Assembly (NCBI GenBank): GCA_028565635.1
Contig: JAOXYB010038061.1
Location: 1-48,267, forward strand
Origin: Phoronis ovalis
Lineage: Eukaryota > Phoronida > Phoronidae
DNA length: 48,267 bases
Reading direction: 5' to 3'
Numbering within the stretch: the stretch's first letter is position 1; every line of letters begins with the position of its first letter. A program made the position numbers and the translations under genes. The notes below the pieces were generated by a model. That model was not told the origin of the DNA, ran no database searches, and saw only the letters and a list, made by a program, of their open reading frames with translations. Below are positions 26,901-41,900 of this stretch, piece by piece.

Positions 26901-29900
26901 TAAACTTTCTATAGTATCCACACTAGAAACAGCTAAACCCATACCAGACAGGTGAGCAACTAAAGCTTGGTTACCCACTGGCACATAACTGACACTGCAG
27001 GTAATTTTATTTGCGTTCACTGACAAAGGTGTACATGCTACTCCACCTATCGTCACATCTACATTCTCCATCACAGTTCCAAAATTATCGCCAGTCAGTG
27101 TTATATTTGTGCTGAATCCAGATACTTGAACAGGGGATACTGAATTCACTATTGGAGTACTGTTGATGGAATATGAAAATTCACATGCCCCTATAGAAGA
27201 ACAGTTTGTAAAAAACTGATTATTTCCTGACCAGACTTCAACCGTGACCTGACCAGTAGCCACCATCGAGGGCTGGGTTATACATACAATCTGTGTGTAG
27301 TTTGAAGTCTCAATTAAACAATCAACAAATCCAATGGTCACACGCTCGACACCTGTAAGAACATAAATAGAAATATATGACAGAACTCGATTATTTTCTA
27401 TGCTGAAACAATTCATGACCATTACAAACATAATCTATATGAATATGTAAAGTGCGAGTTAGTATGTGTATACGCTATTTGCATTCACTAGGTGGAGCCA
27501 CTGATTGCAAACCCAATTGCCCTCATGCAGCATTGCGACAGTTTTTGAATCAATGTTCACTCACAAAAACTGCTCGGAATGCTGGGTTCAAGGACTAACA
27601 AATCGTCAAATGTTTTGCCAATTAGCAGAAGAATAAATATCCATATTAATAACAAAAATATAAAAATACAAATAATTATTGCCCATTTTAGTAACAACAG
27701 ATAATAAAGACCGTAAAGCATTTGTAACCAGGGTTAATATCCACAAATCAATCCCCTCACCTGCTAAGCTCCCACCATGAATCGTTAACCTTGTTCCTCC
27801 TGCAGTAGATCCTGAAGATGGTGATATACTGTCTACATGTGGAACGAGGGCAAATGACTTCTTTAAAACACTGGGCTCATTGTTCATAGCACGTCCACGG
27901 TTGTTTACTCTCACAGTTACTGGCTGGAAATAACAGAGTGGATTAGTTAAGTAATGGAAGATATGTAATACTTAGTGACTTGGGAAAGTTTAAAGTTTGC
28001 TTAGAATTACTCCATTTTTACTTGACTATTATAATACTTCACCATTATCAATACAACTGTTGCTATTGGTGTTTTTTGTTAATAATAAGATTTCCAAATA
28101 TTTACATATTTTTTATTTTATCTGTGACACGGTTTATTAAGAAAGCACTCCTTTCAACCCTTTAAAACAAATTTTTAAAAATGACTTGAATTTGTTTTAT
28201 TCATAAAACCACAGTTCAATGCATAATAGTAACATGTAGACATGATATTAAAATTACAAACCAAAGCAATTCCAATGGTCATTTCATCAGCAGGGTCCAC
28301 CCTACATGTAAGGCTGATATTTGTACTTGTAGAAACTATACAGGCATGACCACCAATATTCACTTCATTCTGACAAGCTGTGCTGCTATATCCACTGCCA
28401 CTAATAACAATGTCAGTGTTGCTGGTGCCTGCCAAAAAAATATGAATTAATGCAATATTCTGAAAAATGAATGGGTTTCATTAATTAACTCTTAATACCG
28501 ATTTCAAATGAAAGTACCTATCAATAGATGTTTGCATCAAAGTCAATACTTGCCAATATTTGGTTGTATGGAGTCAACATTAGGAGTCATGCAATCCCAG
28601 AATGCAAAGGAAAATCTTGTAGGATCATCTCCAGAAGGAGGTGATCCGGAACATCCAGTGATCGATGTGGAAAGTCCTGAACAGGAAGAACCATCTATTG
28701 GATCACTAACACCTACACCAGAAAAATAATCAATAGGATGATAAGAGGAAATATAATTTTTTCAATGAAAACTTACCAAGTGGAATCGATGCACTTAATA
28801 ATCTAATTTTATGCATATTTTGGTAGTAAAAGTATGACAATCATTTGCTGTATAAATTCAAAGAGAGGCACATGACCTACTTTTATAAGAGGACTATATA
28901 TAAGTTATGACATACCTGATGCGACATCATAGTCTGCTTCTATATCTCCAACTGCTACAGACACGTTTGCCGCCAGTGAGTCTCTGGATCTAACATGGAT
29001 GACTCCTCTCATGCTGATGACACCACCAGGGTCAACACTATCACTCCAGTAGTAGTAAGTGCCCACTGCTGTAAACTGGTATTCGTAGCTTCCTTTAAAA
29101 CAAAAGAGTATCACCATGTAAGTTCATAACAGTTTTAAAGTTCTGTAACAAAACTGACAATGCTTAGCCGAAATGACAGTTAAATAATTAAATTTTGTGA
29201 ACACCCTAAGCAAGAACCAGTATAAGCATAAATGGCCTTCTTCATGGTAACAGTAGCCTCTAGTGAACATACCAATACATTAGATACTCATTGTAGCAAT
29301 TTTCCCACCTTTGGCACCTCTTGTGCTCCTGAATCCACTACCATCATAAGCCATAGAGTCAGGACTAGATGTCTGCTGGACACTATATTGAACAGTTGTT
29401 ATCAGGTAAGGAGAATCCCACCTCCATAAGACAGTATCGCCTACTGTAATATCCAGTCGCGCAGGGTTCCATGCATAGCCAATACCATATACTGAAAAAA
29501 TTAATTTTATCATTGTGAGTATTCATTTATAATAATCTCATTGAGAAGCAGACATTTTGTTTCAAATAACCAAAGAATTGACAATTGACAATCAAATGAA
29601 TGTATTTTAAATATCAGTGTATATTTTTGTTTCCAATAAATTACTTGCATACACTTGGTACAGACACTGACTCAGAACCTACAGGAATGCATCGTTTGTG
29701 AATTGTAACGTGGGCATGCGGATAACTGCATCACTGTTCATTCATAAAGGACAGCATACTGGGGAAAATCGGGTTTCGATCAAAGTGCACCATTCAAATT
29801 GTAGACAAAGCTAAACCACTTAACTAAAAAACTTTGATAAATTTTCCAAGAGCTAAAAGACTTGATATCAGGAAAGTGGCATGAGAATGCTATTTTTTAA

Positions 29901-32900
29901 TATCATACTTTTACAATTTGCCATATTTCAACACACCTGAGTGGTATCCCATATTGTCAACAACATGTCTCTTTCCACTAGTTTTTGTCAAGCACACTAT
30001 TTGTGTAGCACTAAAGGACTCAATATCACATTCCACATTCCCAAATTTAATTTCATTGTCACCAAAATCATCGCCGAATCCTTCACCAGTAACAGTCACT
30101 TTAGTGCTGCCTTCTAGTGAGCCAGAGAGTGGAAACACATTATCGACACGCAGTATATAATCAATGGGGCTGATGCCATACGTGCTACAATATACAGGAT
30201 AGAAATTCATTTTTTGGCATACACAGCCACTCAAAGGTTTTATACAGCTATAAGAATGATGATGCTAAAGTTTATCAGTAGCCTGGCAAGTAGTTCATAG
30301 AGTACATGTCACACAAAATAAACACAACAGCCCATACATACTGTATCTTATGAAATTTTGACTTATTACATCAACTTTATTTTTCTAATTCTTTACTTCT
30401 TGAAACTCTTAAATAAAATGCTAATTTTCAGCTTCAAGAAATGTATTCAGTTTCAGTGCACTTCAAAGTTATTAAAAACAATACAACAAAATTTAAATTT
30501 TCAAACATAATAAAGTCTATGGTCAGAGCACGTGTCAAATAATTTATTATAGCAATAATAAATTCTTTACATCATTACCTTACATCTGCATTACCCATGG
30601 CGTCAACGTATACTACAATACTGTGTTGGCCTGGTCGATTTGGTGGCAACATGAGGGTCATCTGTGATGCAGAGACATATGTTACATTAGCCTCAGCTTC
30701 ACCAATGTAAGCCAAAGTTGAACTCTCCGAGCCCAGACTAGTGCCATTGATAACTAATTCATCTCCACCTATAATATCAATTACACAACATACTAATTTC
30801 TCAATTTAAATATCATTTGGTACGAACTAGATTTCCTTCGTTAACATGGACAAAATATCAATCTTTCTCATACTATTTTTCAAAAGTTAACATTACTGTT
30901 TGGTCCAATGATTTCCATACATGTAAGCAAACATGAAGCTAACTGATAGAAACCTTTATTTAGTAATTATATTGGCTGGGCTTTTGTTACATTATATTGC
31001 ACGTCAATTTCAAATAGCTTATTCAGTATGCAAGCATTTCTATGTAAATAATACAATTAAATTTATTAATTAATATATATCAGTGAATTTTTATCAAGCA
31101 GAGTTTTATTTCCATTAATTGATTTAACTTCAATAAACCACTGTTGATGACAAGATTATGCTATCATCTTGTTAACAATGTAAAGCTCCGTATTATAGAA
31201 ACATTCTCACCAGTAACAGAGCTTGTTGTCTGACTAATGGCAGTAATAACAGGTGTGAGAGAAGAGTCGTATGTAAAATCTGCAGGGCTTGCTAACTGAT
31301 CTCCTAACTGATTAACAACCACAGTACTGGCTCCTGGAGTGGACTGAAATAGTAGCAGTGACACTTTACAACACAAAAAATACATGTATATCATCATTAA
31401 AAAATACATGTATGTCATCATTAAAAAATACATGTATATCATCATCATTAAAAAATACATGTATACCATCATTAAAAAATACATGTATATCATCATTAAA
31501 AAATACATGTATGTCATCATTAAAAAATACATGTATATCATCATTAAAAAATAGTAATTTTTAAAAGCTAAATTATCTCATGAGGGAAAAATTAATCCCA
31601 GATGTGATACAATTACTCTTCAGGTCACCACACTGTTTTCCTTGGCTGGTTGTTCTAAATTCCCAGAGGGTGACCATGAGGCCAGTTTCCATGGTTTATT
31701 AATAGAAAAGTTACATATACTAAACAAATACTATTATTTATTATAATCTGAGTTAAAACAAGCACATACTTTAGTTCAGGGCCTTCATTTAACTCATTTT
31801 TCAGAAGATACAATATCATCAGTGACAGAATAGTACTATAAGATAAATCATCGAGAAAAATTATTAAAACCGAGTGCTTACTGCAACTGGTGTAGCACAT
31901 GTGACAATGGTGTAACTCTGAGATAAGATGATACAATCGTCACCACCAACTGTTACGGTAGCATTCTCCGCAAATCCTGTACCACTTAATATGATAACAG
32001 TACCACCTAAGAATAAAAAATATTTAAGTAATTGATTTCGATATTCAGTTCAACTAAATTTAGCAGACAATGTTACAGAATAATTGAACTTTACAAATGT
32101 CATTTAATTACCGCGATTATACAGGAAGACTTTTTTGTCTAAATTTGAATGTTTAAGGATAAACAAAGTTCTTATTTCGTGTGCGCCAGAATACAAATCC
32201 TTCCTTGACAGGCAAATAAAACAATGATTTATATAAAAAAAAGAAAAAGATCACTGCTACAATTTAAGGAAATTATAAATTAAACAAAGAATTGGATACT
32301 ATGAATATTTATTTATACCTCCAAGACTGCCAGATGTTGGATCCAGGGATAGGATCTGTGATTCATAAGTAAATTCATGTGGACCACCGGTCTCCTGCGC
32401 TAAACCTTTGTCAATAACAATTACATGAATTCGGAAGGTACCCACTGGACCAGCACCAATGCTGCACGTGATCTGAGTATCGGAGAGGCTGTCTACTGTA
32501 CATTCAGTGCCACCAATAGTTACAAGAACATCATCAGAGTTAGCACCAAAGCCACTGCCAGTTAAAGTCAATGCTGTGCCACTGACCTCAGAGCCTACAA
32601 TAAGTAATCTGACATAAATCTTTTTTTAAATTTAGTTACATGCTTATAATAGCTTTCATTTTGTGTAATGCACAAAGTAGTTCAAAAACGTTTTAAAGTG
32701 AATTGTCTTACTTTTGCCATTTCTATATATTAGGTCATATTGGTCTCTCATTATATTAATAATAATGCATCAGTGTTCTTTATCACACTGCATTTGTTAT
32801 AATTCCATTAATAAATTATAACACAGAGGGTTGGGCAATGTGAAGTACTGTTACCTGTATTTGGTGATGCCCCACTTAAAGTGGGTGTGCTGCCAAGTTC

Positions 32901-35900
32901 CCAGCTATATGAGCAATCTCCTGAACAGCGGGTCGGTATACCATTAATGTAAGCCATCACCTGCAGCACATGACATTGACATTTAGAATGTTCTTGTGAT
33001 ATCTCTGGCCACTGTCTGAAAGTCTCCTATTATACTTTAAATGTTAGACATTAGATAAAAAATATGGGAAACCACATGAAAGCCTGATGTAACAAAAACA
33101 CTTTCTTAAATATTAAAACAGTATTGTTAATTTCACCTGTGGATTATCGTGGACTGTTCTTATAAAATCCCCTGGGATAGGATCAAGAAACAGGTGACCA
33201 TCTTCTTCTTGAACACTGGTTTGTACACTGTTTCCGTTCAATTCTGCACCATCCATCTGCAAATATGAAGATTTTCTTTCATTCCAAGCATATAGTTTTG
33301 AAGTCAAGTAACATTATTACATGCATTACACAAAAACACATATTAAGTTTTTAGGGTCTTTCTGGGATTAAGACTATTCTACAGTCAGAAGTTGATCTGT
33401 GCAGGGTTGTCAAGGGGAGATTACATGGTGTCTAGGCATAAAGTCAGTGAAGGCTGTATACTGCAAAAATAAAAAATGCTACCGTCCAATAGTAATTCAA
33501 ACACATGTTCACAACTCCACTCATGAAAGTACACTACACTATAATATATGTATGTGAACAAATTTAACTTTCTATGATTTGGTGCCCTTACAAACCTGAA
33601 TTAAAGGCTGATCTCCACCTATTGTAAGCCATCTAACAGTCCATGTTCTTGAATGACAGGTACTCTCTGAGAGGTCAACATCAACAGAACCAATAGATGG
33701 TATTGTCTCTAAGAAGGCTTTCAGAGAAGCTGCACTAACATTGAATGGTATACCTGCAATTAAGGGGTGCAATTAAAATTCAGGGACACAAGATTGCATT
33801 GGTCACTATGAGTAGCATACAACATTATAAGGGGTTTCAAAAATGTCCATTTAAGGCATTGTGGCTTATTATTTGCAAAGTTTCAGTCGCTAACAGAGAA
33901 ACAGTTATGTACATTAATAGTTGACTGTATAAAATTAGTTATAATAAGAACTGTTGTGCCATTTCATTTATAATGTATTAATTTTATTAATAACACACTT
34001 GTGTAACATTACATGAAGGTAAATGATGAATCGCGATATATCAAACATATACTGCATTCAGTATATGATATCAACTTTCAAATTTTTGCTTTAAAACCAT
34101 TTAAATAAAGATAATAGGAGAAACATTCACGCTAGACAAAAACAAACGTTGCCATACCCTTAGTTTGTATCCATAATTCCAGATATGCCACTTTTCACTC
34201 ACTTTCAGTGGATTTTTTCCGTAACCATGACAACTGCATAAACTTTACAGTGTATCTTTTCCCTACCTGCTACTGATCAAACAGTGTGCATTACCTTTTA
34301 TAAGTTCTCCTTCAAAGCTGATGTCAAACAAGCCTGTCACAGCTGGTGATGCAGACTGAGTTCTTTGTATGGTTACTTCAGCATTCGGGGGCCATAGATT
34401 GTCTCTTAGAGTTGCAGAGCTATCATCCAGACTGCCAGAAGTTACCTACGAGTATATAATGGTAAGACACCTGTTAACACAAATTAAAATACACCTGCAT
34501 CCAGATTTCTACAAGGATCAGAAATGACAGGAATAACATATTTCTTCTCATTCAAAAAGTAACGAATTTTCCAGATCATCACAATAAATGGCCGAGCATT
34601 AATTTAAATTTTTTTTTTTTGTTATCTATTAAATAACTTTCCTTAGTCTTAGAACTACGTGGTTAATCAAATAAACATTTTTAAAACAACCAATTACTTA
34701 CAGCCGCATACTGAACATTAAAAAGTGACAAGTCACTCTGACAGTTATATGGTGCCAGCTCTATTGCATACTGCATGCTTGATGATGAACCCTGGGTAAT
34801 ATCCTGGACAGTAACACTGCTGACCTGTCCAGGGGCAGGAATTCTCCATAAATCAGAATCTAAATAAGTTAGAGCACAGATGTTAGCTTTGTTACAAATT
34901 AAATAAGCTTGGAAAGAAGCTTTTGTCTTCAGATCTCATGCTTCCAGTAATTTTCATCATTATCATCATCATTTTAGCAAATATAAAAGAAAATTAAGCA
35001 AAATAATTGCAACAGTGCATGCTACATTGACAGTAATTACACCTTGATTTCTCCCTATTTTCATCACGACTGTACTTACTTTCAAAATCTTCTGTTGTTG
35101 CAGTACTTCCAATAAACACTTCATCAACAAAGAATTCTGCATTAGCCGCTTGGCTCTCCTTGTATACTTGCACTTTTGTCAGAGTAAAGGCTGATGCTGC
35201 GTTAGAAATATGTTCCTGAGACAAGGCGAACATGTCGTAACACTTATAATGCCAACTGAAAATTGACAAATGAAAAAGGGGTTAGAAAGTAGCTAAAATA
35301 TTCCACAAGACTCTCATCAGGACAGTTAGTGCAGCACTTTCTCTTATTGAAATGTTTGCAAATGACTGACATTATTTGATGAAAATTAAAATTATAGCAG
35401 TTTCCAAATAATTTCTTGATTATTCAATGTTTCTGGGAATGGGAGAAGGCAACGTTGCGTTTCTATATTTTTGCACAAATTGTAAGTTAAATCATCTATT
35501 TTTACTTCCTCAAGAACGTCATCTACTAGCTAGGCCAGGAACATAGAAAACAGAACTTCATGTTCATCCTTGATTCCTGTTCTTGCTGTTAAATCATTTG
35601 TGTCAAAACAACGCAGTACTTTAAGGATTCTCATTGATTTAATGGATATCATACAAGAAAAAATACAAGGCAACAGGCTATTGTTACAGTGTTGAAGAAA
35701 AGTGTTCAGAATCCATGCAAAATAGCTTGAAAGAAAAAAGTTTATTTTAATAGCTATTTATACACCATGAATCATTTTAATTTACCTCTCATCATATTCA
35801 GGCAAGGCAAAGTCAATTTTGTGTGCAGCAGAATCCATGGAGACATATAGTTTGAGAAAAATTTCAACATTACTTCTGTATGCAAAACATAGCTATAAAA

Positions 35901-38900
35901 GAGTAAACATACAACATACATATAAAACAATGCTATAAGTTTTAAAAGATCTGCTGTTGTACATGTGGAACAAAAACACGGATTACAATAAGACTATTTC
36001 AATGCACTACATTTCACTGCCTGGCTGATATGCCGTGGCTGGGCGTATGCTTGATATTTATGTGAATATATATAGCTCTTATAGTATTGCTATATACGTA
36101 ATTCTGGCTTTGTATATTTCATGTCGTAGCCTGTGTTGAAAGAGCGTATATGCATTTTTGATTATCGATGTGTATAAGAACCCATTTTGAAAATTGAGAC
36201 CCCTTTACCAACCCTTGTCAAATATAAACTATTCAGGTGCCACATACGGCTATCATTGTACATGTAGTAAGAAGAACGCTGTAAAAGACAGGGGTCAAGG
36301 TCATTATAATAATAGGCATTAAGGGTTGTTGTTCAGTTCTAGACTTAATTAAACTATTAAACTTTTACTTGTCAGGAACTAATTTACTATTCATGGAGCA
36401 GGTTCATATTACCTGTCTGTACATAAATAAATTGACACTCCACGGTTGCCCTTCAAATATCCAGTTAGGATTCTTCACCGATGCATAGCCACAAAAAGCT
36501 TCACTGTCTTGTGTCGTGTCTCCGTAAATGTAATGACTGCCTCCATCTTGTTCTTCAAAGTTTTCATAGAATGTACGAGACGTAGGATTGGTTAACCACC
36601 CAGGACAGCGACTTTGGAAAATGCTATAAACCCCAGCTTGAACCTGACAATACAAATTAAACGCAATTAATGCAAAAAAACAACTGTTTTCTCGTAGATA
36701 ATAATAAAGACTGACAATGTAACACTTCTAATTATGTTTACAGAATTTTACTTAATAATGTCTATCCAGTGAAATTAATTTTAGAAGTACATTATTTTGT
36801 GTTTAAGATAAACAAAGTAAATTTCTCAAAGGTTGCCATGAAGAAAAGTGTAAGATTACCTAAAAAGGCACTGAATGAAACTAACAGATGTATTTTACTA
36901 ATGAATAAAGAACCAATACAGATTAATATCTAAATTATCTAACCTGTCGTCATGCTATTTTTTTCCTGAAGTTATTCAGACAACAAAAAGTTTTCTGTTG
37001 ATGTTATTAAAAATTAATACAGTGTCAGACCTTATTTAGTACAAGAACTATGTGAAATTTTACACATTATCTAAAAATATTACTTCTCAGAAAAAAGACA
37101 TCAAAAAATATCAAAAATCCATTACCTAAAAAGCGTTAAAGATATGAAGCCAGAATATTTAACACACACAGGATTCATAAGAACAAAGGTTCTTGGTCCA
37201 ATGTAATCACAAAGTAAATACCTTCCCTTAAAATACAACTTTGCAAACCTGAGATTCATCAGCATCATGTGGTATTGGATCGGAGGGAGAATTGCCCATC
37301 ATTAGCACAAAGCTGTCCAATGATGGTACTCCTGAGGACAGGACAGTTACAGACACACTGATATTTCCCTCAGTCCTAAAATTCAGCTCAGGATAGCTGC
37401 CTGTAATGGAAAAGGTTAATTTTTTATCAAACAGTGTTTTGTAGAAATGTAAGAAGTTGACCATCACAAGTTAACAGTCAGAGTACTTTTTTAAACTGAA
37501 AGCACATAACATACTTTATAGGTTTAGCAAAAACTAGCGAAGTGCCAGTGGCTATTCAAGTTTGAAATGGAAAAGTTACATTTCTTTAAACTTTTAAGCT
37601 TAAATACAACATTACCTGAAGTTAATGAATACTAACCAAATTATAGTAATTAATGTTTAATGAAAAAAGTACTAATAGGTGCCATGACAAGATGACAGTA
37701 CTTATTTCTCCTGCAAATACTTTTTAAACATCAACATTTTTCTCCTCTGTGTACCAACCTGTTGTCAAGCAAGACATTTTTCATAAGTAAAACTCTTTTT
37801 TGATTGGGAACTGTATAAATTAAGGTTGAGGAATTACTTTTCAATTGAACTGTGGGTAATATTACTATGGCTGATGCAAGCGGCATCAGTTGGAGTAAAA
37901 TTTTAGTAAATTATTTAGATGATTTTCTTCTGTCAAGAATCGGATATATTGCTGATGTTATGTTGTATTTCGAGTCTCTAACTGCCAGAAAGCCACTGAT
38001 GCAGCAATACTGATTCTGAATGTCTGGATTTGGTTAAAAATACATGTACATGTACGTTTAAAGGCCATGGGGAAATGTATTAATCAGAATTAGAATCATA
38101 TTCTGAAATTATTATATCACCTGGTACAAATGTTACTGTATATCTCCATCCATCAGTAATGACTTCCCTCGATACAGATACAGAATTAGCTTGCAGGCTT
38201 GGTAAAGCATTCAAAGCATCTTGTAGTTCACTTCCAGTGGTATCCACACTTAAAGGCACTAAAAACAATAAAACTCAATTGTTCACCTATATAGATTCCT
38301 TAGTTGATTTTAATTGTTCTTGGTAACACATGAAATAATCTTTTTTTTTGTTTCTGAATGTAAAAAATAAAAACATGGTGTTTTAAGTTTTCTAACTATG
38401 TTTCTATTGAAATAATACAACAATTTAAACACTAAGAAAATTTAATTTAAGAAACATTAGTCAAAACCCTGTTGCATCTACATACATGTATGCATGTAGT
38501 TCCTACATAAATGCATTTTAATATGAAAACAAATCGAAAAGTTACCTGTAAAGACAGAACCTACTCCAAGTCTAAACCTGGAGCTTACTGGATCTGTAGT
38601 AGTCACTTCAACAATTTGAATCTCACTTGTCCCAGACTGTGTGGTTAAATCTGCCAAAATCAATGTCTGTAACAATTGAAAAGTAGCTGAATCATTCAGT
38701 TTAAAGAAAAAATGGGTGTTTATGTTTTAAAGTTTTCCTCAATCTTTTTTGTAAACCTTTTAATATAATAATTATACTAAATATTTCTTCCAATTTCTTA
38801 CATAAGCTAATTGGACTAGCAAAATGTCGCATGACATCTAATACAAGCAATACATTTTGTTTTAAATAATACCTGTATCTCTGTGGCAACAATGGACGTA

Positions 38901-41900
38901 ACTACAATCTTCTGAGTCTCCGCGTACACATCACCAGTCTGCGATGGTAGAAATGGTGTGTTATAATACTTCACAGCCAACTTTAAATAAGCGGCCAGGG
39001 TGCCGTCTTGATGGACAGTTTCCATATAATAGCTAAATGATTATAGACAGATTGTTTACAAAGCAACTGTGCCATAGTGAGTTATTTTACATTTATTTAG
39101 TGAGTTATTTGTGTAATGTTTACATGAGATAAACCCTCTTTAAGTTTTTGTGGTACCAACACAAGTTCCCCTAGTGTATATTTTGAATGATTCAACAAAC
39201 CACTTTAGTGGGTTGGACTTACTTTGACACTGATGGACGTAAAATAATGTCACTTCACAATAACAGAAGTATCAGTACTCCTATAGTCCAGCTAGTTTCA
39301 TTGGAATTTGGAAACATATACCTGTGACACTATTTGTGTAGCTAAAGTAATATAGAATTTCTTTCGAGAACATTTTCTCTTTTCTGGAAACTTGGTCTAA
39401 TTTGATACTTGTACACATTTCTGTTAAATAAAATCATAAGTTTTCTGCAGCTTTAAATTGCAAATGAAGACACCCATTACATCCTATTGAGTTCACCTTA
39501 AACAGGTGAAGTTAAAACAAGGTTTATAATACAGGTGTTCCTAACAACTGGTAGTATGGAACAATTTCCACTAATATTTCCTGAGTTCAGTTAGCACGCC
39601 CACCTCAGAATTTATACATTGTCGGTAATGAAGGAACTCAGGGAGTACTAGTGTAAGTTTTACCAACTAGACAACGTGGCTGTGTGCTCAAGGACATGCG
39701 TCAGTGCTAAACGAACTATTCAAAACATTCAAATGTGTTCCAGAAATTTTCTAGAACAAAGTTACATGATTTTTTTAGGTTCTCATTTAAAACTTTAATT
39801 TCACTTCTGTATATAAAGAGTGTTAAACAAGCAAGGATCAAGCAAGTACACAAAAAAGACCAACAAATAAACAACTGACAGAATAAATGAATAAAAAATT
39901 TAGCAAATGATAAATAATTGAGAAAAAAAAAGCAAAAAAACAAACGACAAAGCAAAAAACATACAAATTAATTAATATGATTAAAGAAAAAGCTAAATTA
40001 CCTTCTACCAGCTTGTAAACTGAATCGTCTAGATATCTGCTGAGGATCATTGTAGTATGTGTTATAACTTCTTGTACATACTGCAGCTAGGTTCTTAAAA
40101 ATTAAATTAACATAAAGATGAAAACGCATATGGTGGATCTTGATTTAAACTCACCATTAATCCAGTGGTGACAAATTTATTGAGTTGCAAAGAATATTTC
40201 ACCAAAACAATCTCTTTGCACTAAAAACATTTAAAAATATTTCCACTTTAGGGAATCTCAATAACAGAGCACAACTGGCCCAAATGTAAATACTTAACCC
40301 TAAGGCATATGATCTTACACCCCAATTACATGGAGTAAAAATGTTGGGATTACGATCACAATCACATGGTATCTATCCCAATAGCATTCCTGATAATCAG
40401 TGTTGTGTAAATGCTCCAAATCAGGCCACCCTTAAAATATTATTGGTTTGTAGTTGCCGACCCACCACTAGAGGAGTTGGTCGGTAGGTAGGAGAATTTT
40501 TTTTTTTTTTCAGTTGAGAAAAGCAAATGTGAAATTCCAGGAGAAATGTATCTAGATTTTGATCGAGAAGATCTTAAAGTACGAAAAAAAATGTTTAAGG
40601 GTGGCCTCACTTGATTAGGATCGCAATCGTGTTATATTCAATCCTGTGGGATATTTATTTTAGCTTTAATATATATAATGTTTCAAACACTTGTAACTTA
40701 CTGAATCTGATGCTGGACCAGATTCACTGAAATAAAACATGGAAGCATCTTCCGACTGCAGAAGGAACTGGTATTCTCCACCCCAGGGAGGTATAAAATA
40801 AGCTGGCATTCGAGTAACAAAATGGTCCATGCCTGGGTCTTCATTGGTAGCAGGACACCATGACTTATCATTGCAGAAGAAGAACTGTTCCGACCATTTA
40901 GAACGGATTGTTTGGTCGAAAGAAAACTGGGACTCATCAAGAACATCTTCTAATGTTCCTATGTTTAAATCATTCCATGCATAGAAGATAACGCCACGAT
41001 TTCCTACAAAAGTATTTATGTTACAGTAAAGTTTGACACAGTTATACTAAAAAGTGTATATGGTTGCAAGATAATGTTGAATTTCTGAACGGTAACATTC
41101 ACGAATGAAAAGTATAAATACAACCTAAAGACCTGAAGAGTAATCATTTGGTGCCGATTTTAGTATAAAAATGGTCAATGGAATTTTTATTCAAACGATT
41201 GAAGATTTCCAGTGTTAAATCTTTCAATAAACGTTTGAAAGAAAAAACAATGACCTTCTTGGACCATTGATCGACGACCTCACCAAGCCATGACTATCCA
41301 CTTCCGCATTTGTCCTGGGTATTTGTTGGTATCGGCCTATTTACTCATAATTCTCGTTTTACAATATCTAAAACCAGAGTTATTACTCTTCATTCATTTC
41401 AAAAACCATTACTTTGTAATCTCCCAATAGGTCTGAAACTGAAGGTTTCAGAAAACGTGACGTGGACACTAGACTAAAACTAAAATCAAAAATGGCGCCA
41501 CTTAGCTTCCTATAGAAACTTTAGTCCTTCCAAACTTGATATCGAACACTGAATCTTACCCGAATATTTATCGTCAGCAGGAGGTAGCGGCTCAGATTCA
41601 CAGAGTATTTCGGTCTGGGTAACACTTTTTACATTGCATTTGGTTCCTGAGCAGAAAAAACCACGCAGTTAAATATTGGTTTGTTCATATGATTGTAATC
41701 CTCCTGGTGTCAAAATAGATAATTCCTACGCAAACGATCAACTTTGCTATTATGACTGCGTCAGTGATCCCCATATGTTCAGTTAGTTGTGATAATATTG
41801 ATGAAGATTTAGTACTAATTATGTTTGTGATATTCGGCGACTGCATTGGCAGATGCGTCTAAAATAAGCAGGCATAACTCCGAACAGGACTTGTACAACA

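Noticed and set aside
31375-31545. Possible CRISPR-like array
   Set aside because: Units are contiguous with no unique spacers, and the context is a eukaryotic intron; it is a minisatellite.
31358-31564. Plus-strand frame of repeated SSLKNTCI units, and its minus-strand counterpart
   Set aside because: Product of the 24-bp minisatellite, open only because the unit is a multiple of three.
39716-40050. Leu/Phe-rich minus-strand frames suggesting a membrane protein
   Set aside because: Intronic A-rich tract read on the other strand, overlapping PA14 exon 13 in the wrong frame.
40002-40079. Acceptor 'ctgcag' for exon 13
   Set aside because: Looks stronger but shifts the frame against exon 12 and destroys the PA14 sequence; the upstream 'tttaag' acceptor fits both sides.
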